The notes: generated by a model from the letters alone, not told the origin. A stretch of DNA of 64,000 bases from Mycolicibacterium rhodesiae NBB3 (GCF_000230895.2 NC_016604.1:4216001-4280000); one strand, 5' to 3'. Counted from the first letter of the stretch, positions 7,719 through 15,987 are shown. Numbers and translations: made by a program.

Positions 7719-8555
7719 TTAAACCGAGTTGGCGAGAGCGGGCAGTTCATCGGCCAGCAGCGCGAGCATCTCCGAGCATCCGTTGTCGACCTTGACTGCC
7801 GCGTAGTCGTCACCGCGCGTGCGACCGCGGTTGATGATCGCGATCGGGATCTGATGCGCGGCCGCGTGGCGTACGAATCGAAAACCTGAATAGACCGTCA
7901 GCGATGAGCCTGCCACCAGCAGTGCATCGGCATCATCGACGAGTGAATACGCTTGTTGGACACGTTCTTTGGGAACGTTCTCGCCGAAGTAGACGATGTC
8001 GGGCTTCAGCATGCCCGTGCAGCGTGGGCAGTCGACGATCGCGAACGCCGCGGTGTCATCGATGATCGCATCGGCATCCGGGGCCACCGCGATGCCCCCG
8101 ACGGCCTCGGCGCGCTCGAGGAAGCCCGGATTTGCGGCTTCGAGCAGGTCGGCAAGCGCGGCGCGCGACATGGTGAAAGCGCAATCCAGGCAGACCGCCT
8201 GGGCATAGGTGCCGTGCAGATTGACGACGTCGGTGCTGCCCGCCTTGGTGTGCAGCAGGTCGACGTTCTGGGTGATCAGTCCCGAGACCACGCCCGCGCG
8301 TTCCAGCGCCGCGAGCGCTCGATGCCCGGCGTTGGGCATCGTCTCGTGCATATGCCGCCAGCCGACGTGATTACGCGCCCAGTACCGCTGGCGGAAGGCT
8401 CGGTCGGAAGTGAACTGCCGAATCGTCATCGGGTTGCTCGGCGGCGAGTCGGGTCCGCGGTAGTCGGGTATGCCCGAGTCGGTGGACATCCCCGCCCCTG
8501 TGAGCACCGCGATCCGACGGCCGCTCAGCAGGGCGACGAGTTCAGGAGCGTCCAC
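7719..8555 (-). CDS. Sir2-family NAD-dependent protein deacylase (sirtuin)
   Basis: Removes acyl groups from protein lysines using NAD+, releasing nicotinamide and O-acyl-ADP-ribose. The 278-residue protein has the NAD-binding GAGMSTDSGIPDYRG (20-34), the TQNVD motif, general base H114 in NLHGT, zinc cysteines C122/C125 and C176/C179, and GSSLTVYSG near the C-terminus. The long segment between the cysteine pairs and the motif set resemble class II (SIRT4-like) sirtuins. GTG at 8555 has a TACCCT hexamer 7 bases upstream, pointing to a leaderless transcript. The unknown gene at 7046-7711 follows directly. Confidence 0.92.
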   Translation of the reverse strand: MDAPELVALLSGRRIAVLTGAGMSTDSGIPDYRGPDSPPSNPMTIRQFTSDRAFRQRYWARNHVGWRHMHETMPNAGHRALAALERAGVVSGLITQNVDLLHTKAGSTDVVNLHGTYAQAVCLDCAFTMSRAALADLLEAANPGFLERAEAVGGIAVAPDADAIIDDTAAFAIVDCPRCTGMLKPDIVYFGENVPKERVQQAYSLVDDADALLVAGSSLTVYSGFRFVRHAAAHQIPIAIINRGRTRGDDYAAVKVDNGCSEMLALLADELPALANSV

Positions 8556-8562
8556 CCGTTCC

Positions 8563-8568
8563 AGGGTA
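8563..8568 (-). promoter_or_regulatory. Candidate -10 of the sirtuin gene (leaderless)
   Basis: Read on the minus strand the hexamer is TACCCT, matching TANNNT, 7 bases before the GTG start at 8555. Confidence 0.45.
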
Positions 8569-8664
8569 GCGATGGGATTCAGTCGTCGGCTCGGTCCTGG
8601 TCAGAGTCGTCGTCGTGCTCGTGGGAAGGCTATGAAAGCTCGGACAGCTCGGGGTACGAAACGT

Positions 8665-9216
8665 TCAGCACAGGCACTTCTGCGCGGGCGTCAGCTCGGC
8701 GTGCATGTTCTTGTTCATCATGGTCAGCGCGGCGTCGCCGAGTTCGGCGTCGATGTTCGCCACACAGTCCGGGGGAACGATGAAAGAGAAATGGCGCACG
8801 TACGCGTCGAGGGCACTGTAGAGAATGCACTGCTCGGTCACCTGCCCGGTGATGATCAGCTGCTGGGTGTCGAGTCGACCGAGCAGGTAGTCCAGGGAAC
8901 TGGAATAGAAGGCGCTGTGGCGCACCTTGAGCACTCGCAGGCTGTCCTTGTCGGGTGCGATCGGTTCGACGAGATCTGGCCGCTCGCCGTTGCACGCGGC
9001 GTCGGCGACGTCCGCGAAGTCGGCGCTGAAATCGCCGTAGTTGTCGTTCACATAGATCACGTCGACGTCGTCGCGGTCGCGGGCGCGCGAAATCAGGTCC
9101 GCCAGCGGATCGACGATTTCGGCGACGCAGTCGGCCAGTACCTCGGCGTCCTTGTGCTGATAGGTGTTCAACATGTCGATGACCAGCAGCGCAGTCTCAC
9201 TCATGGGGAGTTGCAT
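8665..9216 (-). CDS. Isochorismatase-family cysteine hydrolase
   Basis: Cytosolic hydrolase of unknown substrate. From ATG at 9216 it has 183 residues with the family triad: D14 (LVIDML), K97 (LKVRHSAF) and C130 (GQVTEQCILYSA). The D-x-H metal site of nicotinamidases is missing (VNDNYGD occupies that place), so a nicotinamidase role is unlikely despite the sirtuin and NAD synthetase neighbours. ATG at 9204 (MSETALL) is an alternative start; the AAGAGAT upstream of 9216 favours the longer form. It is divergent from nadE with only 31 bases between starts. Confidence 0.85.
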   Translation of the reverse strand: MQLPMSETALLVIDMLNTYQHKDAEVLADCVAEIVDPLADLISRARDRDDVDVIYVNDNYGDFSADFADVADAACNGERPDLVEPIAPDKDSLRVLKVRHSAFYSSSLDYLLGRLDTQQLIITGQVTEQCILYSALDAYVRHFSFIVPPDCVANIDAELGDAALTMMNKNMHAELTPAQKCLC

Positions 9217-9247
9217 ACCCGGATCTCTTTTCGGGCAACAATGAGGC

Positions 9248-11290
9248 ATGGATTTCTACTCGGCGTACGGGCAGGGCTTCGTCCGCGTAGCCGCGTGTAC
9301 GCACAAGACGACCCTCGCCGACCCCGCTGCCAACGCGGAGTCGGTGCTGCGGATCGCCCGCGCATGTCACGAGGACAGCGTCGGATTGGCGGTGTTTCCT
9401 GAGCTCACGCTGTCGGGGTATTCGATCGAGGACATCCTGCTGCAGGACACGCTGCTGGACGCGGTCGAGCACGCGCTGCGCGACATCGTGACGGCCTCTG
9501 CCGAGCTGTTGCCGGTCCTGGTGGTCGGCGCACCGCTGCGTTATACACACCGGATCTACAACACCGCCGTGGTCATCCACCGCGGGCGCGTCCTCGGTGT
9601 CGTGCCCAAGTCGTATCTGCCGACGTACCGCGAGTTCTACGAGAAGCGGCAGATCGCGGCAGGCGATCAGGTGCGCGGGACGATCCGGATGGGGGAGTCG
9701 GAGGTGCCGTTCGGTCCAGATCTGTTGTTCACCGCGACCGATCTGCCCGGCTTCGTGCTGCACGTCGAGATCTGTGAGGACATGTTCGTGCCCGTGCCGC
9801 CGAGTGCGGAAGCTGCGCTTGCGGGTGCGACGGTGCTGGCGAACCTGTCCGGCAGCCCGATCACGATCGGCCGTGCCGACGACCGCTGCCTGCTGGCCCG
9901 CTCCGCGTCGGCGCGATGCCTTGCGGCCTATGTCTACGCGGCGGCCGGGGAAGGTGAATCCACCACGGACCTGGCGTGGGACGGCCAGACGATGGTGTGG
10001 GAGAACGGAATATGCCTCGCGCAGTCCGAGCGTTTCCCCAAGGGGGAGCGACGCTCGGTCGCCGACGTCGACCTCGAACTCTTGCGCTCCGAACGGCTTC
10101 GGATGGGCACCTTCGACGACAACCGTCTTCATCACGGCATCACTGGAGACTCCTTCCGGCGTGTGGATTTCACGCTCGATCCGCCAGGCGGTGACATCGG
10201 GCTGCTGCGCGAGGTGGAGCGCTTTCCGTTCGTGCCTGCGGATCCAGCACGGCTGCAACAGGATTGCTATGAGGCCTACAACATCCAGGTGTCCGGCTTG
10301 GAACAGCGGCTGCGTGCGCTCGACTACCCGAAGGTGATACTGGGGCTCTCCGGTGGACTCGACTCGACGCATGCGCTGATCGTGGCCGCGCGCGCGATGG
10401 ACCGAGAAGAGCGCCCGCGCAGCGACATTCTGGCGTTCACACTGCCGGGTTTCGCAACCGGCGAGCACACCAAGAACAACGCCACCCGTCTCGCGGACGC
10501 GCTGGGAGTCACGTTCGCAGAGATCGACATCAAGTCGACGGCGGAACTGATGCTCAAGGAGATGGACCACCCGTTCGCGCGCGGGGAGAAGGTCTATGAC
10601 GTCACCTTCGAGAACGTCCAGGCGGGCCTCCGGACCGACTACCTCTTCCGCCTGGCCAATCAGCGCGGCGGAATCGTGCTGGGCACAGGCGATCTCTCGG
10701 AGTTGGCGCTCGGCTGGTCCACGTACGGCGTCGGCGACCAGATGTCGCACTACAACGTCAACGGCGGGGTGCCGAAGACGCTGATCCAGCATCTGATCCG
10801 CTGGGTCATCTCGTCGAACCAGTTCGACGACACGGTCAACGAGGTGCTGCAGTCCGTCCTCGACACCGAGATCACGCCCGAGCTCGTGCCCGCCGGTGAG
10901 GACGAGGAGATCCAGAGCAGCGAGGCGAAGGTCGGACCGTATGTGCTGCAGGACTTCTCACTGTTCAATGTGCTGCGCTACGGGTTCAAACCGTCGAAGA
11001 TCGCGTTTCTGGCCTGGCATGTCTGGAGTGACCCCGAGCGCGGCGACTGGCCGGCGGGCTTCCCTGAGGACAAGCGGCCGACCTACTCGCTGAAAGAGAT
11101 TCGCCACTGGTTGCAGGTGTTCGCGCAGCGGTACTATTCGTTCTCGCAGTTCAAACGGTCGGCGTTGCCCAACGGCCCGAAGGTGTCGCACGGCGGATCG
11201 CTCTCGCCGCGCGGTGACTGGCGGGCGCCGTCGGACATGTCCGCGCGTATCTGGCTGGCGGAGATCGAACGCGACATCCCCGAGGACTAG
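9248..11290 (+). CDS. nadE: Glutamine-dependent NAD+ synthetase
   Basis: Last step of NAD synthesis: amidation of nicotinate adenine dinucleotide with ammonia channelled from glutamine. The 680-residue protein has an N-terminal nitrilase-type glutaminase domain with E52, K121 and C176 (FPELT, VPKSY, EICED). The C-terminal ATP-pyrophosphatase domain carries the PP-loop LSGGLDST (about 367-374). It is full length and nearly colinear with the M. tuberculosis enzyme. ATG at 9248 begins MDFYSAYGQGFVRVAAC as expected. Its TAG overlaps the stop of the convergent gene at 11287 through CTAG. Confidence 0.97.
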   Translation: MDFYSAYGQGFVRVAACTHKTTLADPAANAESVLRIARACHEDSVGLAVFPELTLSGYSIEDILLQDTLLDAVEHALRDIVTASAELLPVLVVGAPLRYTHRIYNTAVVIHRGRVLGVVPKSYLPTYREFYEKRQIAAGDQVRGTIRMGESEVPFGPDLLFTATDLPGFVLHVEICEDMFVPVPPSAEAALAGATVLANLSGSPITIGRADDRCLLARSASARCLAAYVYAAAGEGESTTDLAWDGQTMVWENGICLAQSERFPKGERRSVADVDLELLRSERLRMGTFDDNRLHHGITGDSFRRVDFTLDPPGGDIGLLREVERFPFVPADPARLQQDCYEAYNIQVSGLEQRLRALDYPKVILGLSGGLDSTHALIVAARAMDREERPRSDILAFTLPGFATGEHTKNNATRLADALGVTFAEIDIKSTAELMLKEMDHPFARGEKVYDVTFENVQAGLRTDYLFRLANQRGGIVLGTGDLSELALGWSTYGVGDQMSHYNVNGGVPKTLIQHLIRWVISSNQFDDTVNEVLQSVLDTEITPELVPAGEDEEIQSSEAKVGPYVLQDFSLFNVLRYGFKPSKIAFLAWHVWSDPERGDWPAGFPEDKRPTYSLKEIRHWLQVFAQRYYSFSQFKRSALPNGPKVSHGGSLSPRGDWRAPSDMSARIWLAEIERDIPED

Positions 11291-11889
11291 ACGCGCCCCA
11301 CTTTGGGGACGAAGCGGCCGACGCCTGCGCAGTAGTCGCGGTAGGTGTCGCCGTGTGTGGCCAGCAGGTACGGCTCCTCGACGGCGCGGACCTGAAGCTC
11401 GATCGTGACGATGAGGAGCACGAAACCCACCAAGGCCACCGGATTCGGGGTCAGCAGCGCGAATCCGAAGCCGAACACCATCATGGCGGTGAAGATCGGA
11501 TTGCGTACCCATCCGAAGACGCCGGTGCGCACGAGCGTGGTCGTCTCGCTCTTGTTGACGCCGATGCGCCACGAGTCGCCCATGTCCAGCTGGGCGTAGA
11601 CGGTGGCCGCGATGCCGATCACCGCGACCGCGACGCCGGAGAACTGAATCCAGGGCGCGTGCAATAAGCCCACCGGCGAGACGACGCCGAGCAACTGCAG
11701 GATTGGCGCAAGAACCGCGACCCCCATCGAGACGATGAACCCGACACCCGCGCACCACTCGATCGAACCTGGCCGGCCGCTGATGCCGTGGAATCCGGTC
11801 GATCCGGTGCGCCGCCGCTGTTCCCAACTGCGCCAACCGAATCCGAGGGCAGCGAAGGTCGCGAACAGAATGAGAGCGACTACCGGCAT
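11287..11889 (-). CDS. Isoprenylcysteine carboxyl methyltransferase-family membrane protein
   Basis: 200-residue integral membrane protein with about five hydrophobic segments. The C-terminal half holds the ICMT/PEMT-type signature (TGVFGWVRNPIFTAMM, then EEPYLLATHGDTYRDY), a SAM-dependent methyltransferase fold. The substrate is unknown; bacterial members act on small lipophilic compounds or are uncharacterised. ATG at 11889 follows GGAAGGAG. It overlaps the upstream cation transporter by 10 bases, making it the third gene of the metal-sensor operon, which suggests a role in metal or metalloid stress (inference). Confidence 0.8.
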   Translation of the reverse strand: MPVVALILFATFAALGFGWRSWEQRRRTGSTGFHGISGRPGSIEWCAGVGFIVSMGVAVLAPILQLLGVVSPVGLLHAPWIQFSGVAVAVIGIAATVYAQLDMGDSWRIGVNKSETTTLVRTGVFGWVRNPIFTAMMVFGFGFALLTPNPVALVGFVLLIVTIELQVRAVEEPYLLATHGDTYRDYCAGVGRFVPKVGRV

Positions 11890-12512
11890 GATGCTCCTTC
11901 CGTAGTGCAACACGGATTTCCGCGCCAGGCGTCGACGCCTTCGCGCACGGCGATCGCGGCGATTCCGAGCGCCGCGACAGGGTCCGCCCACGACCAGCCG
12001 AGCAGGCTGTTGACCACCAGGCCGGCGAGCAGGATCGCCGACAGGTACGTGCACAGCAGCGTCTGCTTCGAATCGGCAACAGCCGACAGCGATCCGAGTT
12101 CGCGGCCTGCGGCCCGTTGGGTCAGTGAGAGCACCGGCATGATCGCCAGGCTGAGCGCCGCGAGCGCGATGCCGATGGTCGACGGACGTGCCTCGCCAAC
12201 GCCTGTCAGGGCGCGCACTGCGTCGACGGTGACGTATGCGGCGAGCGCAAAGAACGAGAACGCGATGAAGCGCAGCGCCGACTTCTCCCGGGCTTGGGGA
12301 TCCTTGGCCGAGAACTGCCACGCGACGGCCGCCGCCGACGAGATCTCGACCACGGAGTCGAGGCCGAAGCCGATCAGTGCCGACGACGACACCCTGGCGC
12401 CTTCGGCCAGTGCGACGACCGCCTCGACGACGTTGTAGGCGATGGTCGCGGCCACCAGCAGGCGGATGCGGCGGGTCAGGGTTGCCCGCCGTGCCCGCGT
12501 GATCGTCGACAT
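11880..12512 (-). CDS. Cation diffusion facilitator-like metal transporter
   Basis: 210-residue membrane protein with about six hydrophobic segments. Acidic residues sit in helices at FGLDSVVEIS and VADSKQT, the pattern of compact CDF/cation-efflux proteins. It ends with a cysteine-rich tail (NPCCTTEGASC) that could bind thiophilic metal. ATG at 12512 overlaps the TGA of the ArsR-type regulator by one base, so regulator and transporter are coupled. Export of cadmium, lead or zinc is the likely role, inferred from the CmtR-like regulator. It lacks the large cytoplasmic domain of classical CDFs. Confidence 0.8.
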   Translation of the reverse strand: MSTITRARRATLTRRIRLLVAATIAYNVVEAVVALAEGARVSSSALIGFGLDSVVEISSAAAVAWQFSAKDPQAREKSALRFIAFSFFALAAYVTVDAVRALTGVGEARPSTIGIALAALSLAIMPVLSLTQRAAGRELGSLSAVADSKQTLLCTYLSAILLAGLVVNSLLGWSWADPVAALGIAAIAVREGVDAWRGNPCCTTEGASCR

Positions 12513-12841
12513 CAGCAGCAGGCGTCGGTCTTGGCGGCGGGGCAGCAGGCCGGGTCCACCTCGAGTACGAGACCGATCAGGTCGTCGAGCGCGTGGGCGA
12601 TGCGCTCGTCGGCCAGTTCGTAGCGGCTGCGCCGGCCCTCGGGGCGGGCGATCACCAGTCCGCAGCCCCTCAGGCACGCGAGGTGGTTGGACACGATCTG
12701 GCGCGACACCCCGATCTTGTCGGCCAGATCGGACGGATAGCCGGGGCCGTCGCGCAGCATCAGCAGGATCTCGGCGCGGGTCGGATCGGACAGTGCACAC
12801 CCGAACCGCGAGAGCGCGTGGCTGTGAACGACCGTCTGCAT
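12512..12841 (-). CDS. ArsR/SmtB-family metal sensor, CmtR-like
   Basis: 109-residue winged-helix repressor. The helix-turn-helix covers about 35-60 (YPSDLADKIGVSRQIVSNHLACL). C56 and C60 in NHLACLRGC match the alpha-4 cysteines of the M. tuberculosis Cd(II)/Pb(II) sensor CmtR. C99/C100 in the VDPACC tail correspond to its third ligand, and two more cysteines (C108, C109) end the protein. ATG at 12841 is 7 bases from a perfect operator-like inverted repeat. It heads an operon with the transporter and the methyltransferase-like gene. In M. tuberculosis cmtR pairs with a P-type ATPase instead. Confidence 0.85.
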   Translation of the reverse strand: MQTVVHSHALSRFGCALSDPTRAEILLMLRDGPGYPSDLADKIGVSRQIVSNHLACLRGCGLVIARPEGRRSRYELADERIAHALDDLIGLVLEVDPACCPAAKTDACC

Positions 12842-12848
12842 GCCGCAA

Positions 12849-12870
12849 TAGTACAGCCAATTCTGTACTA
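12849..12870 (-). promoter_or_regulatory. Operator-like inverted repeat of the metal-sensor operon
   Basis: TAGTACAG at 12849-12856 and CTGTACTA at 12863-12870 are perfect 8-bp arms around a 6-bp spacer, immediately before the regulator start. Position and symmetry suit autorepression by the dimeric ArsR protein. Confidence 0.75.
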
Positions 12871-12895
12871 GTTTCAGCGATTTCGGTGCGCTTGC

Positions 12896-12910
12896 GACCG
12901 CTGAGCGACC
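12896..12910. repeat. Target-site duplication, left copy (IS481-family element)
   Basis: GACCGCTGAGCGACC is identical to 14242-14256 and directly abuts the element. A 15-bp duplication is at the upper end for the family. Confidence 0.85.
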
Positions 12911-14241
12911 TGTGGTGTCTCGGGACATCGCTGACACTTTTGTCGCGGGACATCGCTGACACTCATGATGCCGGTTTGGGTTCGCGGTTGCGGTAGGTGC
13001 GGGTGGATTTGTCGATGGGTTGGTAGTTGCGTGTGGGATCGGTGGTCAGTGCGCGTACGAGTCTGTTGCCGCTGAAGATGGAGATGTGGTCGCCGTCGCG
13101 GATGACATCGCATTCGTGGCCGGCCCAGCGTAGCCCAACGTTGACTCTGTAGGGCGCGACGTGCACGTAGCCCGAGGTCTGTCCCACGGTGTGGTGGCTG
13201 ACGAATACCGGTGCGGGTAGTGGACGGTCGGCGGGGCGGGCTTTGGTGGTGGCGGCCATCGCCTCGGTGGGGGTGGCTCCGCGCAGGGCGCGGTGGGGTC
13301 GCTGGTCGTTGTAGAACCTGCGGAACTGCTCGATCAGCGTGTTGAGCTCGGCGAGGGTGGCCGCGGGGTCGCGGGCTGTGAGCCACTTTTTCAGCGTCTG
13401 CCAGAATCGTTCGATCTTGCCGCAGGTCTGCGGATGAAAGGGCATCGAGTTGATGGTGCGCACACCTAGGGTGCGTAAGTTGGTCTCAAACGCCGATTCA
13501 TGGGAGTGGAACCTACCGGTGTAGACGATTCCGTTGTCGGACAACGACATCGACGGTATCCCGCACTCGGCGATACCGGCCATGATGACCGACCAGACGA
13601 GCTCACTGTCGGCGTCGCCAGCACCCGCGCGCAACCCGACGAGATAGCGGGAGTGATCATCGAGGCTGCCCGCAATGGCCACCGGTGTTCCATCGGCCAG
13701 CGACCACCTGGTCCAATCGGACTGCCAACACTCGTTGGGCCGAGAAAAGCAGAACCGCTTCGTTGCTGACTTCGGGCGTTTCTGCGGCTGGGCGGTGATC
13801 ATGCCGCGGCGGGTCAAAATCTGCCACACCGTCGACGGCGAGGGCACCTGCGCGATGCCCTCGCGTTGCAGCGACCACACGATCGATTGCGCGCCGTGGT
13901 CTCGACCCTGCTCGATGAGCTGTTTGCGTCGCAGCACGATCAGGTCCTCCACCTCGACCGGGGTCTGTCCCGGTGAGCTCAGCGGACGCCGCGATCGATC
14001 CTGCAGGCCCTCGATCCCGCCGTCGCAGAAGCGCTTGCGGAACTTGTAGAACGTCTGCCGACTAATCCCGCTATCTCGGCAGAACGCCGCCACGTTGTCG
14101 ACCTGGCCGGCCAATGCCGCAGCCATGCGAATGTCCATCGCCGTCACCTTCTGGGCCATGAACCATCCTGGTCGAGGCCCTACTCAGGTGTCAGCGATGT
14201 CCCGAGACATCAACCTGTCAGCGATGTCCCCGAACTACACA
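12911..14241 (-). mobile_element. Complete IS481-family insertion sequence, 1331 bp
   Basis: The ends are TGTGGTGTCTCGGGACATCG on the left and, in reverse complement, TGTGTAGTTCGGGGACATCG on the right. These are imperfect inverted repeats that extend through GCTGACA and begin with the TGT typical of IS481. Each end carries a second copy of the CGGGACATCGCTGACA core (12921 and 12946 on the left; 14189 and 14216 on the right, inverted), likely transposase-binding sites. Flanking 15-bp direct repeats and one intact transposase suggest a recent, possibly active insertion. Confidence 0.9.
12963..14159 (-). CDS. IS481-family transposase
   Basis: 398-residue DDE transposase. An N-terminal helix-turn-helix pair (about 1-110; AFCRDSGISRQTFYKFRKRF) precedes the rve integrase core. 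The catalytic acids lie in WQSDWTRW, SLSDNGIVYTG and KIERFWQTLKKWL. A C-terminal segment with the YRVN motif ends the protein. The frame is intact from ATG at 14159, and the gene fills the element, whose ends lie 52 bases beyond its stop and 82 bases before its start. Confidence 0.93.
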   Translation of the reverse strand: MAQKVTAMDIRMAAALAGQVDNVAAFCRDSGISRQTFYKFRKRFCDGGIEGLQDRSRRPLSSPGQTPVEVEDLIVLRRKQLIEQGRDHGAQSIVWSLQREGIAQVPSPSTVWQILTRRGMITAQPQKRPKSATKRFCFSRPNECWQSDWTRWSLADGTPVAIAGSLDDHSRYLVGLRAGAGDADSELVWSVIMAGIAECGIPSMSLSDNGIVYTGRFHSHESAFETNLRTLGVRTINSMPFHPQTCGKIERFWQTLKKWLTARDPAATLAELNTLIEQFRRFYNDQRPHRALRGATPTEAMAATTKARPADRPLPAPVFVSHHTVGQTSGYVHVAPYRVNVGLRWAGHECDVIRDGDHISIFSGNRLVRALTTDPTRNYQPIDKSTRTYRNREPKPAS

Positions 14242-14256
14242 GACCGCTGAGCGACC
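14242..14256. repeat. Target-site duplication, right copy (IS481-family element)
   Basis: GACCGCTGAGCGACC, identical to 12896-12910, directly after the right end of the element. Confidence 0.85.
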
Positions 14257-14275
14257 GTGAGCGCACCGAAATCAC

Positions 14276-15109
14276 TCAAAGGCGGCCGTCGATCCGCAGA
14301 TCCGGGTGCACCCAACTCGGCGAGCGTCGCTCCTTGAACGACAGGAAACCTTCGATAGCCTCCGGGCCGGATATGCCGGCCTGCATGCCGATGCGGTCGA
14401 ACAGGCCCAGATAGTTGTCGAGGCTGGACTTGACCAAGCTCCTCGCTGCGGGTGCGGTGCGACAGCACTGACCGAGCACCTCGCGCGACGCGTCGAGCAA
14501 CTCCTCATGCGGGACGACCCGCGCGACCATGCCCCACTCCTCGGCCTCCTGCGCGGTCAGCGTGCGACCGGTGAACATGAGGTCGCGGGTGCGCACCGGC
14601 CCGATCAGGCGCGCGAGCATCTGGCTGTAGTAGGTGTCGGCGATGCCGCGCAGCAGCTCGGGCACCCGGAACGTCGCCCGGTCGCTGACCACCGTCATGT
14701 CGCTGCACAGCGCGATCTGCAATCCGCCGCCCTGGCACAGGCCGTTGACCGCCGCCACCACGGGCTTGACCGATTGGCGCAGGGTCTCGAACGGCGTCAC
14801 ATCCATTCCCAGCGCCGACCCGAAGGTCAGCCAGTTGTCGCTGCCGTCGCCACCGCCCATGTCGCCGCCCGGCGCGAAGACGTCGCCGGTGCCGGTGATC
14901 AGCAGGCCCGCCAGATCGGGGTCGGCGTCGACGTGGCGGACCGCGTAACGAATACCGAAGTACATCGCGGGGGTCATCGCGTTGCGCGCTTCCGGCCGGT
15001 CCAGCGTGCAGACTCCGAACGCGCCTTCCCTGGTGAACTTCAGGTACGGCGTGCCGAGCCAGTCGCCCTCGGGTGGACGCGGTGGGGTCGACGCTTCGCT
15101 GGTCGTCAT
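14276..15109 (-). CDS. Enoyl-CoA hydratase/isomerase (crotonase family)
   Basis: 277-residue crotonase-fold protein. It has an oxyanion-hole segment (LITGTGDVFAPGGDMG), the KPVVAAVNGLCQGGGLQIALCSD motif and the FRVPELLRGI segment. It probably hydrates or isomerises an acyl-CoA; the substrate cannot be told, and glycine/aspartate in place of the usual glutamates leaves the precise reaction open. ATG at 15109 follows GAAAGG and overlaps the rbsK stop by 4 bases, so the two are one operon. The split palindrome lies just after its TGA. Confidence 0.85.
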   Translation of the reverse strand: MTTSEASTPPRPPEGDWLGTPYLKFTREGAFGVCTLDRPEARNAMTPAMYFGIRYAVRHVDADPDLAGLLITGTGDVFAPGGDMGGGDGSDNWLTFGSALGMDVTPFETLRQSVKPVVAAVNGLCQGGGLQIALCSDMTVVSDRATFRVPELLRGIADTYYSQMLARLIGPVRTRDLMFTGRTLTAQEAEEWGMVARVVPHEELLDASREVLGQCCRTAPAARSLVKSSLDNYLGLFDRIGMQAGISGPEAIEGFLSFKERRSPSWVHPDLRIDGRL

Positions 15110-15987
15110 GGATGCCTTTCGCTCGCTGTTCGGTCGGACACTGCATCGTCGATGGCTTCGGCATACGGGGCGCAGTCGCCGGCGCCGGGCACCAGCGTCG
15201 ACAACGCGCCGGCCGCGCATGCCCTGCGCAGCGCGACTTCATGCCCGTCCCGCCAGGCGGCCGCCAGCACGCCTGCGAACACGTCGCCTGCACCCGCGGT
15301 GTCGACGGGCGTGACACGCGGTGCGGGGACATCGAACCGCTCGTCCTCGCCGAGGTAGCTCGCGCCGCGCCTGCCCCGGGTGATCACGAGATGGGCGACG
15401 GGCCAGTGCCATTCACGAGCTTCCGCTTCGTTGACGACGACGACGTCGGCGAGCTCGGACAGTGCGAGCAGGTCGTGCGGTCGCGCGCCGGCGGGAGACG
15501 CGTTGACGATGACCGTGGCACCCGCGGTCCGTCCGACCCGCGCAGCGGCGATCGCGGTCGCGATCGGGATCTCCAGCTGCAGCAGCACGACGTCGCTGTC
15601 GGCGATCACGCCTCGGATTTCGGCGGAGTCGACGTTCAGCTGCGCATTCGCCCCCGGCGCGACCACGATGTTGTTCTCGGCCGCGGCGTCCACCACGATG
15701 ACCGCCGCGCCGCTGGGTCCGGACACGGTGACCACGCCGTCAAGCCCGACGTCGTTGGCGGACAGGTGGGCGCGCAGCTGATCGGCGGCGGAGTCGCTGC
15801 CCAGTGCCGCGATCAGCTGCACCGAGGCACCCGCGCGGGCGGCGGCCACGGCCTGGTTGCCGCCCTTTCCGCCTGGCGAGGACAGCAGTGAGGACGCCAG
15901 AACGGTTTGGCCCGGCCGCGGCAAGGCGTCCACGGTGAAGGTGAGATCGGCGTTGACACTGCCCACTACGCAGACCCGCGCGGTCAT
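15106..15987 (-). CDS. rbsK: Ribokinase (PfkB family)
   Basis: Cytosolic sugar kinase that phosphorylates ribose at O5. The 293-residue protein has the N-terminal VVGSVNADLTF and the substrate-binding PGGKGGNQAVAAARAG (about 41-56). The C-terminal DTAGAGDVFAGVLAAA carries the catalytic aspartate and anion hole. It corresponds to the M. tuberculosis Rv2436 position. ATG at 15987 is chosen; a TTG 9 bases upstream is in frame but less likely. It is divergent from proA, with a 73-bp gap that holds a 10-bp palindrome. Confidence 0.9.
   Translation of the reverse strand: MTARVCVVGSVNADLTFTVDALPRPGQTVLASSLLSSPGGKGGNQAVAAARAGASVQLIAALGSDSAADQLRAHLSANDVGLDGVVTVSGPSGAAVIVVDAAAENNIVVAPGANAQLNVDSAEIRGVIADSDVVLLQLEIPIATAIAAARVGRTAGATVIVNASPAGARPHDLLALSELADVVVVNEAEAREWHWPVAHLVITRGRRGASYLGEDERFDVPAPRVTPVDTAGAGDVFAGVLAAAWRDGHEVALRRACAAGALSTLVPGAGDCAPYAEAIDDAVSDRTASERHP

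Larger units (their letters stand above)
12879..14273. other. Ancestral terminator-like palindrome split by an insertion sequence
   Basis: GATTTCGGTGCGCT at 12879-12892 is the exact reverse complement of 14260-14273. Removing the insertion (12911-14241) and one 15-bp target copy leaves these arms about 21 bases apart, just downstream of the enoyl-CoA hydratase stop and upstream of the metal-sensor operon. The intact hairpin probably terminated the rbsK-echA transcript. The insertion now separates the arms by more than 1.3 kb. Confidence 0.75.

Noticed and set aside
8665..9216. Nicotinamidase (PncA) assignment for the isochorismatase-like gene
   Set aside because: The D/K/C triad is present but the metal-binding D-x-H pattern of nicotinamidases is not; context alone is not enough.
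9197..10792. 531-codon minus-strand frame inside nadE
   Set aside because: Antisense shadow of a highly conserved coding region; low-complexity composition and no recognisable motif.
11287..12321. Long fusion of the ICMT-like protein with upstream codons
   Set aside because: The first 144 codons run through the transporter gene in another frame; ATG 11889 has a strong ribosome site.
12874..13386. 170-codon minus-strand frame in the IS481 element
   Set aside because: Alternative frame of the transposase C-terminal region; Arg/Pro/His-rich shadow.
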